Positions 1 to 8,513 of a stretch of 64,000 bases of DNA are shown here, in pieces. The translations under genes were made by a program, and so were the position numbers. The notes under the pieces are model-generated. The model searched no databases, had not been told where the DNA came from, and was given only the letters and a program-made list of their open reading frames with translations. Location: NCBI GenBank assembly GCA_031385005.1, contig JANNBB010000006.1:186001-250000 (forward strand), given 5' to 3'. Source of the stretch: JADKIH01 sp031385005. Its GTDB lineage: Bacteria > Bacteroidota > Bacteroidia > AKYH767-A > 2013-40CM-41-45. The first letter of the stretch is position 1, and each line of letters starts with the position of its first letter.

Positions 1-546
1 ATGGTTTTAGAATTTTATAATGAAAGAAGAAAGCAAGTGTTAAATGCTTTACCCAATGCAGCGCATAAAGCACTGGTAGGACTGGAAGAAAAGTTCGATA
101 CAACGATCGTTACGCAAAACATAGACGATCTTCATGAACGAGCAGGATCAGGAAAAGTGTTGCATTTACATGGAGAGATTATCAAATCCAGAAGTACAGT
201 GGACCCTTCCCTCATTTATAAAATTGAAGGCGATTTATTATCAGAAGGAGAGCGATGTGAGAAAGGATCACAATTACGACCGCATATTGTTTGGTTTGGA
301 GAAATGGTTCCGGCATTGGAAAATGCAGCTTCAATTGTTTCTGCCGCTGATATTTTTATTGTAGTTGGCACTTCGTTGGCTGTTTACCCTGCAGCAGGAC
401 TGATTAATTATACCAAAGACGATTGCGAAAGATATTATGTAGATCCTGCCGGTGAAGATCTTTCAGGTTTTTTTGTCATTCGTGAAAATGCAGGAAAAGG
501 AATACCTAAACTGGTAGATAATTTAATAGAGAAATATAATGAATAG
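1..546 (+). CDS. cobB: SIR2-family NAD-dependent protein deacylase, 5'-truncated by the window edge
   Basis: C-terminal about 180 residues of a sirtuin, which removes acyl groups from lysines using NAD. Visible family motifs are TQNIDDLHERAG, the catalytic-His motif LHLHGE, RPHIVWFGE and VGTSLAVYPA. The N-terminal Rossmann GAGIS motif is absent; the ATG at base 1 is internal (a VLEFYNERRKQ segment normally lies well inside the protein), so the gene starts before the window. The four zinc-binding cysteines of classical CobB proteins are not seen: only one Cys occurs between LHGE and the RPHIVWFGE motif. This suggests a zinc-less variant. It overlaps the next gene by 8 bases, so the two are probably co-transcribed. 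Confidence 0.88.
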   Translation: MVLEFYNERRKQVLNALPNAAHKALVGLEEKFDTTIVTQNIDDLHERAGSGKVLHLHGEIIKSRSTVDPSLIYKIEGDLLSEGERCEKGSQLRPHIVWFGEMVPALENAASIVSAADIFIVVGTSLAVYPAAGLINYTKDDCERYYVDPAGEDLSGFFVIRENAGKGIPKLVDNLIEKYNE

Positions 547-1141
547 TGAATTTTTAGAAAGCGAAGTATTCAGATGGGTAATATTACCTATTCTGATATT
601 TATGGCCAGGACGTTGGATGTGACTTTAGGCACGCTGAGAAACATTTTTATCTCAAAAGGGTTTAGAAATATTGTACCGTTTATTGGATTTTTTGAGGTT
701 TTGATCTGGCTTGTTTCCATCAGGCAGGTTATGCAGCATCTTGACAATCCCCTCTGCTATGTAGGATTTGCGGCGGGTTTTGCCATGGGAACCTATGTAG
801 GCCTTCGAATTGAAAGCCGATTAGCTCTCGGATTACAGGTTTTAAGAATAATTACGCCAACTGATTGGGAACCCCTTTATGAGGCATTGAAGAAGCTCAA
901 CCTAGGATTGACGGTAATAGACGGGCATGGAGTAAAAGGTCCTGTAAAAATTATCTTTATGATTGTAAAGAGAAAAGATGTTTTAATGGTTAGAAAGGTA
1001 ATTCAGGAGGTAAATCCGTCTGCTTTTTATTCGATTGAAGATATCAGAGTGGCCAAACAGGGCGTCTTTCCTCAGAAAATCGACAATAAAAGCGGTTTTG
1101 ACTATATAAGAAGTGTGTTACCGGATATCAAGGAGAAATAG
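539..1141 (+). CDS. UPF0316 / DUF2179-DUF5698 family membrane protein
   Basis: A 200-residue protein. The N-terminal half is hydrophobic, with about three membrane segments and the family signature RTLDVTLGTLRNIFISKG at roughly residues 22-39. The C-terminal half (about 100-185) is a soluble alpha/beta DUF2179-like domain containing GHGVKGPVKIIFMIVKRKD. The biochemical role of the family is unknown. The ATG overlaps the stop region of the upstream sirtuin gene by 8 bases, implying translational coupling. Family membership is confident from the N-terminal signature; no function should be inferred from the neighbour. Confidence 0.85.
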   Translation: MNSEFLESEVFRWVILPILIFMARTLDVTLGTLRNIFISKGFRNIVPFIGFFEVLIWLVSIRQVMQHLDNPLCYVGFAAGFAMGTYVGLRIESRLALGLQVLRIITPTDWEPLYEALKKLNLGLTVIDGHGVKGPVKIIFMIVKRKDVLMVRKVIQEVNPSAFYSIEDIRVAKQGVFPQKIDNKSGFDYIRSVLPDIKEK

Positions 1142-1207
1142 AAGTAATAAACGAATGATTGTCAATAAATAAGAGAAAATATTCATTCTAGATCAGAATC
1201 TAATAAG

Positions 1208-1215
1208 TAAATTTG
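1208..1215 (+). promoter_or_regulatory. Putative -7 promoter box for the lipoprotein gene
   Basis: The octamer TAAATTTG matches the Bacteroidota -7 consensus TAnnTTTG and lies 38 bases upstream of the ATG at 1254. No clear TTG is present at the expected -33 distance, so this is only a partial match. Confidence 0.45.
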
Positions 1216-1253
1216 CCACCATATAACCTTAAAAACCAAATTAAATAAGAATC

Positions 1254-1814
1254 ATGAAAACTAAAATTGTTTTAGCATTATTGGTTGCCGGAGCTATGAG
1301 CTTCACAGCCTGTATGAAGAAAATTGACGAAAAAACTCTTTCTGAGATCAACCAGTTCGGAACTGATTGGACATCACTTGGCGAGAAAGCTACAACCTGG
1401 AGCACTGAATTAGCTCAGACAGCTACAAAAGCAAAAGAATTTGCTGCACAACAAACATCTATGATGAACAACATGGCTACTTCAAAAGACGAAGCTATGA
1501 AGTCAAAAGTAAATGAAATGGCTACAAAAGCAAACGAAGATGCTTCTAAGTTCGATGGTATGCAAGCAGAATGGTCAACTTTCAAGACAACTTGGGATGA
1601 GACTACAAACCAATTCAGCGAGTGGAAAGAGAAAGTAATGAAGGCTCAAATTACACCTGAAGATGCAGCTAAAGGTCTTGCTGACTTCAAAACAAAAATG
1701 AGCGATGCTCAGGCAAAAGTTGATAGCTGGAGCACTTCTTATGCTGAAGTTAAAACATCTTGCGAGCAGAATATGGCTATGGCAGAAACAATGACTGCAG
1801 CTCCAAAGAAGTAA
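1254..1814 (+). CDS. Small helical lipoprotein of unknown function
   Basis: A 186-residue protein with a lipoprotein signal peptide: a Lys-containing N-terminus, a hydrophobic core and a lipobox-like SFTAC with Cys20 as the lipidation site. The rest is rich in Ala, Lys, Thr, Glu and Met and reads as long amphipathic helices, probably a coiled coil, with five spaced tryptophans. I recognise no named family. It is probably anchored in the envelope. The gene stands alone between its own promoter-like box and a strong terminator. Its codon use is very regular (many GCT, ACA and AAA), which would fit a well-expressed protein; that is inference. Confidence 0.75.
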   Translation: MKTKIVLALLVAGAMSFTACMKKIDEKTLSEINQFGTDWTSLGEKATTWSTELAQTATKAKEFAAQQTSMMNNMATSKDEAMKSKVNEMATKANEDASKFDGMQAEWSTFKTTWDETTNQFSEWKEKVMKAQITPEDAAKGLADFKTKMSDAQAKVDSWSTSYAEVKTSCEQNMAMAETMTAAPKK

Positions 1815-1845
1815 TCTTTATTTTATTTGACCGGTTAACGGTCAT

Positions 1846-1876
1846 AAAAAAAGGTCTGAGAAATCAGACCTTTTTT
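1846..1876. terminator. Bidirectional rho-independent terminator
   Basis: A perfect stem with GGTCTGA (1853-1859) against TCAGACC (1864-1870), closing a GAAA tetraloop. It is flanked by an A-run at 1846-1852 and a T-run at 1871-1876, so it can end transcription from both sides. The stop codon of the minus-strand aminotransferase (1864-1866) lies inside the stem. Confidence 0.9.
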
Positions 1877-2721
1877 ATTTGCTTATAATCGTTGATTTCA
1901 TTCAGCAATTCTCTGGAAAAGGTATTAAAGTACCGTTTATCCCGAAAAGCACCTACCCAACGAATTCCATTAATAACATCTGTCAGGAAGATTTCATCGG
2001 CTTGAAGGACATCTTCAATTGCTATTCCCTTTTCGATAACAGACAAGCGCTGCATCTTCAGGTGTTCAATAATGTTATCTCTCATAATTCCGGCAACACA
2101 AGCTTCGGTTAAAGAAGGCGTAGAAACCGTTTTTCCTTTCACTAAAAAGATATTTGAACTGATAGCTTCGGCAATCCTGCCATCGGTATTTAAAACCAGG
2201 CAATCACCTGTTTTCAATTTATTTTTATGCAATCCTGCCATCACATAGTATAAAGCATTTGATGACTTCAGATTAGATAACCTGCTGACCGGCTTCTTGA
2301 TATCCGTATACAACTCAATTTTTAAACCTATATCATTCAGTCGGTAATTTTCGGCTGCTACAGGAGAAGTTTCTATAACATAGGAGACATCGTTGCTATA
2401 AGGAGTGTATAAACCACCATCATTCCGGAAAACTTCCAGCCGAATTCTGCCATTACCTTTAAGCTTATTTACCTGATCGAGATGTCTTATTGTAAGGTAA
2501 AGATTATGAAAAGTCAGATCATCGTGAAGATTCATACCGAGTAATTCCATACTTCTTGTCAACCGAGCGAGGTGTTTTTCAAAAAAGAGAATTTCACCAT
2601 TCATTAACCGAATGGTTTCAAAAACAGCATCGCCATAACGGAAAGCCCTGTTCGCAGCCGTAAAAACGGGCTGTGAAGCATCGACAATATTACCGTTGAG
2701 GTTTAAAAAGGTTGTTGACAT
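1864..2721 (-). CDS. Class IV aminotransferase (branched-chain aminotransferase / aminodeoxychorismate lyase type)
   Basis: A 285-residue PLP fold-type IV enzyme. Recognisable features are the N-terminal FRYGDAVFETIRL motif (residues 27-39), the PLP-lysine region SNLKSSNALYYVMA (Lys near 152), the EAISSNIFLV motif near 187 and a C-terminal FLTDVINGIRWV segment. The length fits PabC-like lyases, D-amino-acid aminotransferases and short branched-chain aminotransferases, and these cannot be told apart from sequence alone. No pab or ilv gene lies nearby. The gene stands alone and ends inside the shared terminator. Confidence 0.85.
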   Translation of the reverse strand: MSTTFLNLNGNIVDASQPVFTAANRAFRYGDAVFETIRLMNGEILFFEKHLARLTRSMELLGMNLHDDLTFHNLYLTIRHLDQVNKLKGNGRIRLEVFRNDGGLYTPYSNDVSYVIETSPVAAENYRLNDIGLKIELYTDIKKPVSRLSNLKSSNALYYVMAGLHKNKLKTGDCLVLNTDGRIAEAISSNIFLVKGKTVSTPSLTEACVAGIMRDNIIEHLKMQRLSVIEKGIAIEDVLQADEIFLTDVINGIRWVGAFRDKRYFNTFSRELLNEINDYKQIKKV

Positions 2722-2780
2722 AGGGATTCATGCAAAGTTACCTGATTAAGATGAATAGGAAAACAGTTGCTTAAATATTT

Positions 2781-2804
2781 TTAAAGTTAAAGTTAAAGTT
2801 AAAC
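2781..2804. repeat. Hexamer tandem repeat at the gmhB 3' end
   Basis: Three copies of TTAAAG followed by one TTAAAC. The array overlaps the gmhB stop codon at 2799-2801. It is short and may be slippage-prone, but it lies at the very end of the coding sequence. Confidence 0.7.
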
Positions 2805-3296
2805 TTCGGTAATCAATTGCAAAATAGAATCGAACTTTCCATTTACTTCTAACTTATAAGTACGTACTCCGGCTTTTTTCCCGGCTTCAACATCCCGGTC
2901 TGCGTCGCCGATAAACCAGGAAATAGAAGGATTTATTTTAAATCGGGCAATGGCTTTTTCAAGTAATTGAGAATCCGGTTTTCTGCATATACAATTACTA
3001 ATTGTCGGATGATGCGGGCAATAATAAAATTCGGCTATTCGAATACCTTTTACTGCGAAAAATCTTTCGAGGTGTACATGCAGATAATCGGCTTGTTCTT
3101 TTGTATATATACCTTTTGCTATGCCTGCCTGATTGGAAATAACAATTAACAGAAAACCTGCGTCCGAGAATTTTTTTAGGGCTTCCACTACACCGTCGTT
3201 AACTTTTAAGTCGTCCAGCAACCAGGTATAGTCGCCACGTTCACGAATTAAAACTCCGTCACGGTCGAGGAATATGGCTTTGTTCTCAGAGGGCAT
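2799..3296 (-). CDS. gmhB: D-glycero-beta-D-manno-heptose 1,7-bisphosphate 7-phosphatase, GmhB-type HAD phosphatase
   Basis: HAD-superfamily phosphatase of about 165 residues. It has FLDRDGV (catalytic Asp pair, residues 9-15), VISNQAG (motif II), a zinc-loop CPHHPTISNCICRKP (Cys-x-His and Cys-x-Cys ligands) and the motif III-IV stretch FIGDADRDVEAG. GmhB removes the 7-phosphate in ADP-heptose synthesis for LPS core; histidinol-phosphatase-like paralogues share the fold. The reading frame stays open upstream to 3572, but that part overlaps the rhomboid gene, and the ATG at 3296 begins the conserved domain. It overlaps the rhomboid gene upstream by 11 bases, so the two form an operon. Confidence 0.85.
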   Translation of the reverse strand: MPSENKAIFLDRDGVLIRERGDYTWLLDDLKVNDGVVEALKKFSDAGFLLIVISNQAGIAKGIYTKEQADYLHVHLERFFAVKGIRIAEFYYCPHHPTISNCICRKPDSQLLEKAIARFKINPSISWFIGDADRDVEAGKKAGVRTYKLEVNGKFDSILQLITEV

Positions 3297-3903
3297 TGCT
3301 GAAATTGAATAATTGAGAAAAGAAATTGGCCAACAAAGAAGGTTGTAATAAAACGGTATATGCGAATCCGTAAATCGCTCCCCACATGTGAGCACTGTGA
3401 TTGATGTTGTCGCCCCCCTTCTTACCCATATAGACGCAATAAGCGAGATACAATACACCAAAGATGACTCCGGGTAAACAAATGATACCGTAAAGACACA
3501 TCTTATTGACAGGAGCAAAAAGTATAGAAGCAAAAACCACTGCGGATACGGCGCCGGAAGCACCCAATCCATTGTACATAATATTTGTTTTATGTGAATT
3601 GAAAGTAGGTACCAACGACATCATTAAAGAGCTAACATATAATAAGAAAAAATAAAATGCACCACGTTCGCCGAATGCTTCAGAGTAATAATATTCGACT
3701 GCGCCTCCGAAAGAATATAAGACAAGCATGTTTATCGCCAGATGAACAACGTCGGCATGTATGAGACCGGAAGTGAAAAACCGGTACCATTGCTTTTGTG
3801 TATGAATGGTATAAGGATTAAAGATCAGCTTTCGGTAAACTTCCTGATTTTGAAATGCAAGTGCACTTACAAGAATTGTTGCTATCAGAAAAATGGTAGT
3901 CAA
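3286..3903 (-). CDS. Rhomboid-family intramembrane serine protease
   Basis: A 205-residue membrane protein with about six transmembrane segments. The hallmarks are the catalytic-serine motif GASGA near residue 115, the H-x-x-x-N segment HLAINMLVLYSFG near 54-66, and a late HSAHMWGAIYGF segment carrying the catalytic His. It cleaves membrane substrates within or next to the bilayer; the substrate is unknown. It lies upstream of gmhB and overlaps it, so the two are probably co-transcribed although their functions are not obviously linked. Confidence 0.88.
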   Translation of the reverse strand: MTTIFLIATILVSALAFQNQEVYRKLIFNPYTIHTQKQWYRFFTSGLIHADVVHLAINMLVLYSFGGAVEYYYSEAFGERGAFYFFLLYVSSLMMSLVPTFNSHKTNIMYNGLGASGAVSAVVFASILFAPVNKMCLYGIICLPGVIFGVLYLAYCVYMGKKGGDNINHSAHMWGAIYGFAYTVLLQPSLLANFFSQLFNFSNAL

Positions 3904-3946
3904 GGTGCTGAATTTTTAACTTATTTAAGAATGTAATTTTCAACAA

Positions 3947-5047
3947 TTAAACATTGAATCTAAAATGCATGACATCGCCGTCATTCACTAAATATTCTTT
4001 TCCTTCGATACTTAATTTCCCGGCATCTCTGCAAGCAGATTCGGAACCAAATTTGATGAAATCATCGTAACGAATAACTTCCGCTTTGATAAATCCTTTT
4101 TCAAAATCGGTATGGATGACGGCTGCGGCCTGAGGTGCATACATGCCTTTAGTAATTGTCCATGCTCTTACTTCCTTTTCTCCTGCGGTAAAATACGTTG
4201 ACAAATTCAGTAATCTGTATGCGGCTTTAATAAGTTTACTTACACCCGATTCATTCAGTCCAAGATCTTTCAGAAAGGCCACTCTGTCTTCATAGCTTTC
4301 TAACTGGGTTATTTCTGCTTCAATAGCTGCGGCAATAACTAACACTTCCGCATCCTCATCCTTTACTTCATTCTTCAGTGCGTCGACCAGTTTATTTCCG
4401 TTAACGACAGAACCTTCGTCGACGTTGCATACATACAATACCGGCTTAGCTGTCAGCAGAAAAATATCGTCAATAAATCTTTTATCCTCTTCCGTAACAG
4501 GAGCGCTTCTGGCAGATTTCCCTTGCTCAAGATGTGTTTTATAAATCTGAAGAACTTCCATGCACTTCTTGGCATCTTTATCGCCACCGGATTTAGCCAT
4601 CTTCTCAGTACGGGACATTTTACGCTCTACACTCTCCAGGTCTTTAAATTGAAGTTCGATATCGATGGTTCCTTTATCTCGTACCGGATTAACAGAGCCA
4701 TCCACGTGCACAACGTTGGGATCTTCAAAACAACGAACAACATGTATAATCGCATCGCATTCGCGAATGTTGCTGAGAAACTGATTGCCTAATCCTTCGC
4801 CTTTGCTTGCGCCACGAACCAATCCGGCAATATCAACTATTTCAATTGTAGTTGGCAATACGCGTTGGGGCTTTACTAATTTTTCTAAAACGTTTAACCG
4901 ATCATCCGGAACGGTGATCACACCGATATTGGGCTCGATGGTACAAAAAGGAAAATTTGCTGCCTGTGCTTTTGCATTCGATAAACAATTAAACAATGTC
5001 GATTTACCTACATTCGGTAATCCGACAATTCCGCATTTAAGACTCAT
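3947..5047 (-). CDS. ychF: Redox-regulated ATPase YchF (OLA1 family)
   Basis: A 366-residue P-loop protein with G1 GLPNVGKST (residues 8-16), an ANFPFCTIEPN switch region, G3 DIAGLVRGASKGEGLGNQF and the C-terminal TGS domain ending DGDVMHFRFNV. The length is full for the family. YchF binds ATP rather than GTP and associates with ribosomes. It is a single gene, with the flanking genes on the same strand but 43 to 66 bases away. Confidence 0.96.
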   Translation of the reverse strand: MSLKCGIVGLPNVGKSTLFNCLSNAKAQAANFPFCTIEPNIGVITVPDDRLNVLEKLVKPQRVLPTTIEIVDIAGLVRGASKGEGLGNQFLSNIRECDAIIHVVRCFEDPNVVHVDGSVNPVRDKGTIDIELQFKDLESVERKMSRTEKMAKSGGDKDAKKCMEVLQIYKTHLEQGKSARSAPVTEEDKRFIDDIFLLTAKPVLYVCNVDEGSVVNGNKLVDALKNEVKDEDAEVLVIAAAIEAEITQLESYEDRVAFLKDLGLNESGVSKLIKAAYRLLNLSTYFTAGEKEVRAWTITKGMYAPQAAAVIHTDFEKGFIKAEVIRYDDFIKFGSESACRDAGKLSIEGKEYLVNDGDVMHFRFNV

Positions 5048-5113
5048 TACTGGTTTTTTGAGGGTTGGATAATGATTTAATAATTCGGTGTATTTTTTGA
5101 AATAAAATTTCTT

Positions 5114-6016
5114 TTATTTTCCACCGCTAATAGTTTGATATTTTAGTGTGTTGGCAGGATCAACAAGTGAAAAAATTTGAATGGCTCTTGTCTTTTCATC
5201 ATTTGTTGCCTGAGAATATAAATTAATGAGTTCATCTGCTTTCGCTGTGAAAAATGTCTGCATAAAGAATGAATTCGGTTTATCTTCATATACTCTTCTT
5301 ATATCCGGTAATCGATTGGTGATTTCTGCTCTTGCATCTGTCAGACTCTCGGAAAATTTATCGAAGCCAAGACGATGGTAAGTATAAATGAAATTTCTAA
5401 GCGGTTTAAAACTTACGTTCATTAAATTTTCTACCAACCAATAGCGGTTTCTGGAGCCCTCAAAAGCTCTCCAACCGCGATCTGAAATGTTTTGCGCATT
5501 GTTGACGATTGTTTGTGCTTTTAAAAAATACGGAGTTCCTCCTTCAGGAGAAAATGAATCGTAGTCCAATCCGATGATGATATATGCATAATAACCCAAT
5601 ACGGCAGTCAGGTTCGAATTGATATTCGACTCATCGAATTCAATCAACTGATCCTGTACGTAACGAAAATTGAAATCATTATCCTGGTGGTTGAACATCG
5701 GTGAATCGTAAGAGCTCTTATAAACCGGTCGGCGGGATTGAACCTGAATCTTTGCTTTGAATTCGTCTGTCGATACACGTTCTGAAATGGTAATCACAAT
5801 GCTGCATTCGATTCTCTCTTGATTGAGGAAATCATCGTTTGTCCATTTTCTGCTATTCATAAAATCGCGTAATTCCGTCTGCAGCTTTTCATAAATCGAT
5901 TTGTCGCTGGCCTGAATTTGAGGTGTCAAAACAGAAACGGTGCAATTCAATTCCTGACCGAAAGATGAAATGTTTATCAATAAACAAAGAGAAAGTATGG
6001 AAGTTAATCTGAACAT
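5114..6016 (-). CDS. porD: DUF4835 family protein, PorD-like T9SS-associated protein
   Basis: A 300-residue secreted protein. It has a signal peptide ending near SSFGQ, then the DUF4835 pattern LNCTVSVLTPQIQ, RKWTNDDF, YYAYIIIGLDYDSFSPEGG and RGWRAFEGSRNRYWLVENL. PorD was identified in Porphyromonas gingivalis as a factor for type IX secretion, which fits the many T9SS cargo proteins here. I chose the ATG at 6016 because it begins the signal peptide; the frame remains open to 6055 but that overlaps coaBC. It ends the bamD-rpoZ-coaBC-porD gene order known from many Bacteroidota. Confidence 0.88.
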   Translation of the reverse strand: MFRLTSILSLCLLINISSFGQELNCTVSVLTPQIQASDKSIYEKLQTELRDFMNSRKWTNDDFLNQERIECSIVITISERVSTDEFKAKIQVQSRRPVYKSSYDSPMFNHQDNDFNFRYVQDQLIEFDESNINSNLTAVLGYYAYIIIGLDYDSFSPEGGTPYFLKAQTIVNNAQNISDRGWRAFEGSRNRYWLVENLMNVSFKPLRNFIYTYHRLGFDKFSESLTDARAEITNRLPDIRRVYEDKPNSFFMQTFFTAKADELINLYSQATNDEKTRAIQIFSLVDPANTLKYQTISGGK

Positions 6017-6020
6017 CTTT

Positions 6021-7223
6021 TTATTTTTTAAGTGAATCCATGATAGCATCAACAAGGTCTTTTGCCACTTCTGTTTTGAGTTTCTTATCGAAAGATCTTT
6101 CTTTTCCGGAGCGTTCGATAAATGTCACTTTATTAGTATCGACATCGAATCCTGCACCGGAATCATTCAGCGAATTAAGTACGATGAGATCGAGGTTTTT
6201 TCTTTCCAACTTATCCTTCGCATTTGCATGTTCGTTGTCTGTTTCCAGGGCAAAACCAACGAGCACCTGATTCTTATTTTTCTTTTCGCCCATGTTTTTT
6301 AAAATATCCTGTGTAGGAACTAACGAAAGCGAAAGTGTATTATTTTTTTTACTGATTTTTTTGTCGGCTGAAACATCGGGACGAAAATCCGCCACAGCGG
6401 CAGACATGACGATGATATCCATATCGGAGAAATCCTTCATGCATGCATTGTACATTTCCTCGGCTGATTCAACATCAGACCGGTCGATGGCTTTATCTTT
6501 AACAGATAAATCACTTGGGCCGGTCACCAGCTTTACTGTTGCACCACGTTTAGAAAGTTCTTCGGCAATGGCAAAGCCCATTTTCCCGGACGAACGATTA
6601 CCGATAAACCTGACGGGATCAATGGCTTCATGCGTTGGCCCTGCTGTGACGAGCGCTTTCATCCCTTTTAAGGGCAGATTAGTGAAAAAAAAATCTTCCA
6701 GTTTTTTAAAAATCATTTCCGGCTCTTCCATGCGGCCTTCACCTGTTAATCCGCTGGCGAGTTCTCCTTCCGTCGGAGAGATGAAATGATGGTTCTTATA
6801 CGATTTTAATTTGTTGATATTTGCTTGCACGGATGGATGCTGAAGCATATCCAGGTCCATGGCAGGAGCAATAAAAACGGAGCATCGCGCTGAAAGATAA
6901 CAGGTCAATAACTGGTTGTCGGCCATCCCATAAACCATTTTAGCAAGTGTATTTGCAGATGCAGGAGCGATGACAAATGCATCGGCCCACATTCCCGCTT
7001 CAACATGATTGGTCCATTCACCGGTTTCTTTATTGTGCGATTCAATAGTGACAGGATTTTTAGAAAGTACGGAAAGTGTTAGCGGGGTAATAAACTCTTT
7101 CGCGGAGGGTGTCATAACAACACGAACTTCGGCACCGGCTTTAACAAGCAGGCGCACGAGCATTGCAGATTTGTAGGCTGCAATGCTACCGGTTACTCCG
7201 ACTAATATTTTTTTTCCGCGCAT
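6021..7223 (-). CDS. coaBC: Bifunctional phosphopantothenoylcysteine decarboxylase / phosphopantothenate-cysteine ligase
   Basis: A 400-residue coenzyme A biosynthesis enzyme. The N-terminal CoaC flavoprotein half has GVTGSIAAYKS, the active-site His in NHVEAGMWADAFVIAPASAN and the PAMDLDM variant of the substrate-recognition motif. The C-terminal CoaB ligase half starts near 186 with ALVTAGPTHEAIDPVRFIGN, followed by SSGKMGFAIAE. The ATG at 7223 starts the conserved MRGKKILVGVTGS; upstream in-frame codons to 7256 are not conserved-looking. It is 4 bases from porD and lies in the bamD-rpoZ-coaBC-porD operon. Confidence 0.96.
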   Translation of the reverse strand: MRGKKILVGVTGSIAAYKSAMLVRLLVKAGAEVRVVMTPSAKEFITPLTLSVLSKNPVTIESHNKETGEWTNHVEAGMWADAFVIAPASANTLAKMVYGMADNQLLTCYLSARCSVFIAPAMDLDMLQHPSVQANINKLKSYKNHHFISPTEGELASGLTGEGRMEEPEMIFKKLEDFFFTNLPLKGMKALVTAGPTHEAIDPVRFIGNRSSGKMGFAIAEELSKRGATVKLVTGPSDLSVKDKAIDRSDVESAEEMYNACMKDFSDMDIIVMSAAVADFRPDVSADKKISKKNNTLSLSLVPTQDILKNMGEKKNKNQVLVGFALETDNEHANAKDKLERKNLDLIVLNSLNDSGAGFDVDTNKVTFIERSGKERSFDKKLKTEVAKDLVDAIMDSLKK

Positions 7224-7293
7224 GATATACTTTGTAAACGAAAAAATCCAAAACAATTATGTCCTGGATTTCATTCGATAAGTTTAATGTTGA

Positions 7294-7623
7294 TTACAGG
7301 TCATTGGTAGTTTCCTTGGAAGGATTTCTGTAATAAATTTTATTCTCTGTGTATTCCTGAACAGCAATTAAAGTTGGTTTTGGAAGACGCTCGTAATATT
7401 TAGAGATTTCGATTTGCTCGCGGTTTTCGAATATTTCTTCTAAGTTATCTGTCGTCGAATTGAATTCAGATAATTTGGAATTAAGCTCTTCTTTCATTTC
7501 GCTGGCAATCTGATTTGCACGTTTAGAAATTACGACGAGAGTTTCGTAAACATTACCTGTTTTCCTGTCGAAGTCAGGAATATTACGGGTAACGGTGGTG
7601 CTTGCTTCTGATTTATAATTCAT
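7294..7623 (-). CDS. rpoZ: DNA-directed RNA polymerase omega subunit, Bacteroidota type
   Basis: A 109-residue protein. The TGNVYETLVVISKRANQIASEMKEEL segment corresponds to the omega helix region that wraps the beta' C-terminus. The charged tail with YYERLPKPTLIAVQEY is characteristic of the Bacteroidota form. Its position between bamD and coaBC supports the call. Omega helps assembly and stability of RNA polymerase. Confidence 0.85.
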   Translation of the reverse strand: MNYKSEASTTVTRNIPDFDRKTGNVYETLVVISKRANQIASEMKEELNSKLSEFNSTTDNLEEIFENREQIEISKYYERLPKPTLIAVQEYTENKIYYRNPSKETTNDL

Positions 7624-7641
7624 CTGGATATAATTTTGAGA

Positions 7642-8451
7642 TTATTTTTTTGCTGTAGAATTTATTTTACTCAGTTTTTTTTGGGTGATCGTTAAAATAT
7701 CATCTGCTTTTTCTTTCTGTCTGCTCTCCGGGAATGCACTGACGAACTGTGTATAAGCAGCAATCGTTTCTTCATAGCGCTCCGGTTTTTTTGCATCGAT
7801 GCTGTTTTCGGCATAAAGGAAAGATGACTTCAGGATTCGAAACAATGCTTCTTCGCGGAATTGAGTGGAAGGATAATCGTGTAATAAATTTTTATAGGAG
7901 GTTATGGCAGCCTTATAGGATTCCATATCATAATACATCTGGGCATTGGAATAGCTTTTCAATTCCAGTTTGTTCCTAAGCTGATCGATTAAGCGGTTAC
8001 ATTGTTCGAGTTTTGTGCTTCCGGGATAACGGTCGGCAAATAACTGCAATTCATTGATCGCTTTAATTGTGCTTGACTGATCCAGATTAAATTCGGGAGA
8101 ATTTTCATAATAACAATAGGCATGCATGTAAGCACATTCTTCTGCAAATTCGCTGGAAGGATATGTTTTTGCAAACGTCTCGAAATCGTAAGCGGCACCT
8201 TCGAAATCACCTAAGCGGTAATTCGTATAAGCGTAGTAGTAATAGGTTTTCTCGGCCTTTTTCGTACCCCTGTAAACGGTAATCAATTCCTCTAACAAAG
8301 GGAGTGCTTTATAGAACGAACCCTTATCGTACAATTTGATAGCCAGATCCAATTTGGCATCCATATCGCGTCCTTTTTGAATACGACTATAGTTGCTGCA
8401 CGAAGAGAACAGCAAAAACATTGAAAAAATAGCAAAAAGACGGTTTTTCAT
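7642..8451 (-). CDS. bamD: Outer membrane protein assembly factor BamD
   Basis: A 270-residue lipoprotein with a signal peptide and lipobox FSSC (Cys near residue 18), then tandem TPR-like helical hairpins (for example KLYDKGSFYKALPLLEELI, YTNYRLGDFEGAAYDFETFAKTYP and YKAAITSYKNLLHDYPST). BamD is the essential lipoprotein of the BAM complex that inserts beta-barrels into the outer membrane. The ATG at 8451 begins the signal peptide; the 13 upstream in-frame residues look non-coding. It is first in the bamD-rpoZ-coaBC-porD operon. Confidence 0.92.
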   Translation of the reverse strand: MKNRLFAIFSMFLLFSSCSNYSRIQKGRDMDAKLDLAIKLYDKGSFYKALPLLEELITVYRGTKKAEKTYYYYAYTNYRLGDFEGAAYDFETFAKTYPSSEFAEECAYMHAYCYYENSPEFNLDQSSTIKAINELQLFADRYPGSTKLEQCNRLIDQLRNKLELKSYSNAQMYYDMESYKAAITSYKNLLHDYPSTQFREEALFRILKSSFLYAENSIDAKKPERYEETIAAYTQFVSAFPESRQKEKADDILTITQKKLSKINSTAKK

Positions 8452-8513
8452 GAAGCGGCAAAGATAAGGATTATTTGTTAATTTTTGCATTCCTTTTTCA
8501 CAAACTGCAGCTC

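Noticed and set aside
2799..3572. Longer GmhB with about 92 extra N-terminal residues
   Set aside because: The extension overlaps the rhomboid gene on the same strand in another frame; the conserved HAD motif starts right after the ATG at 3296.
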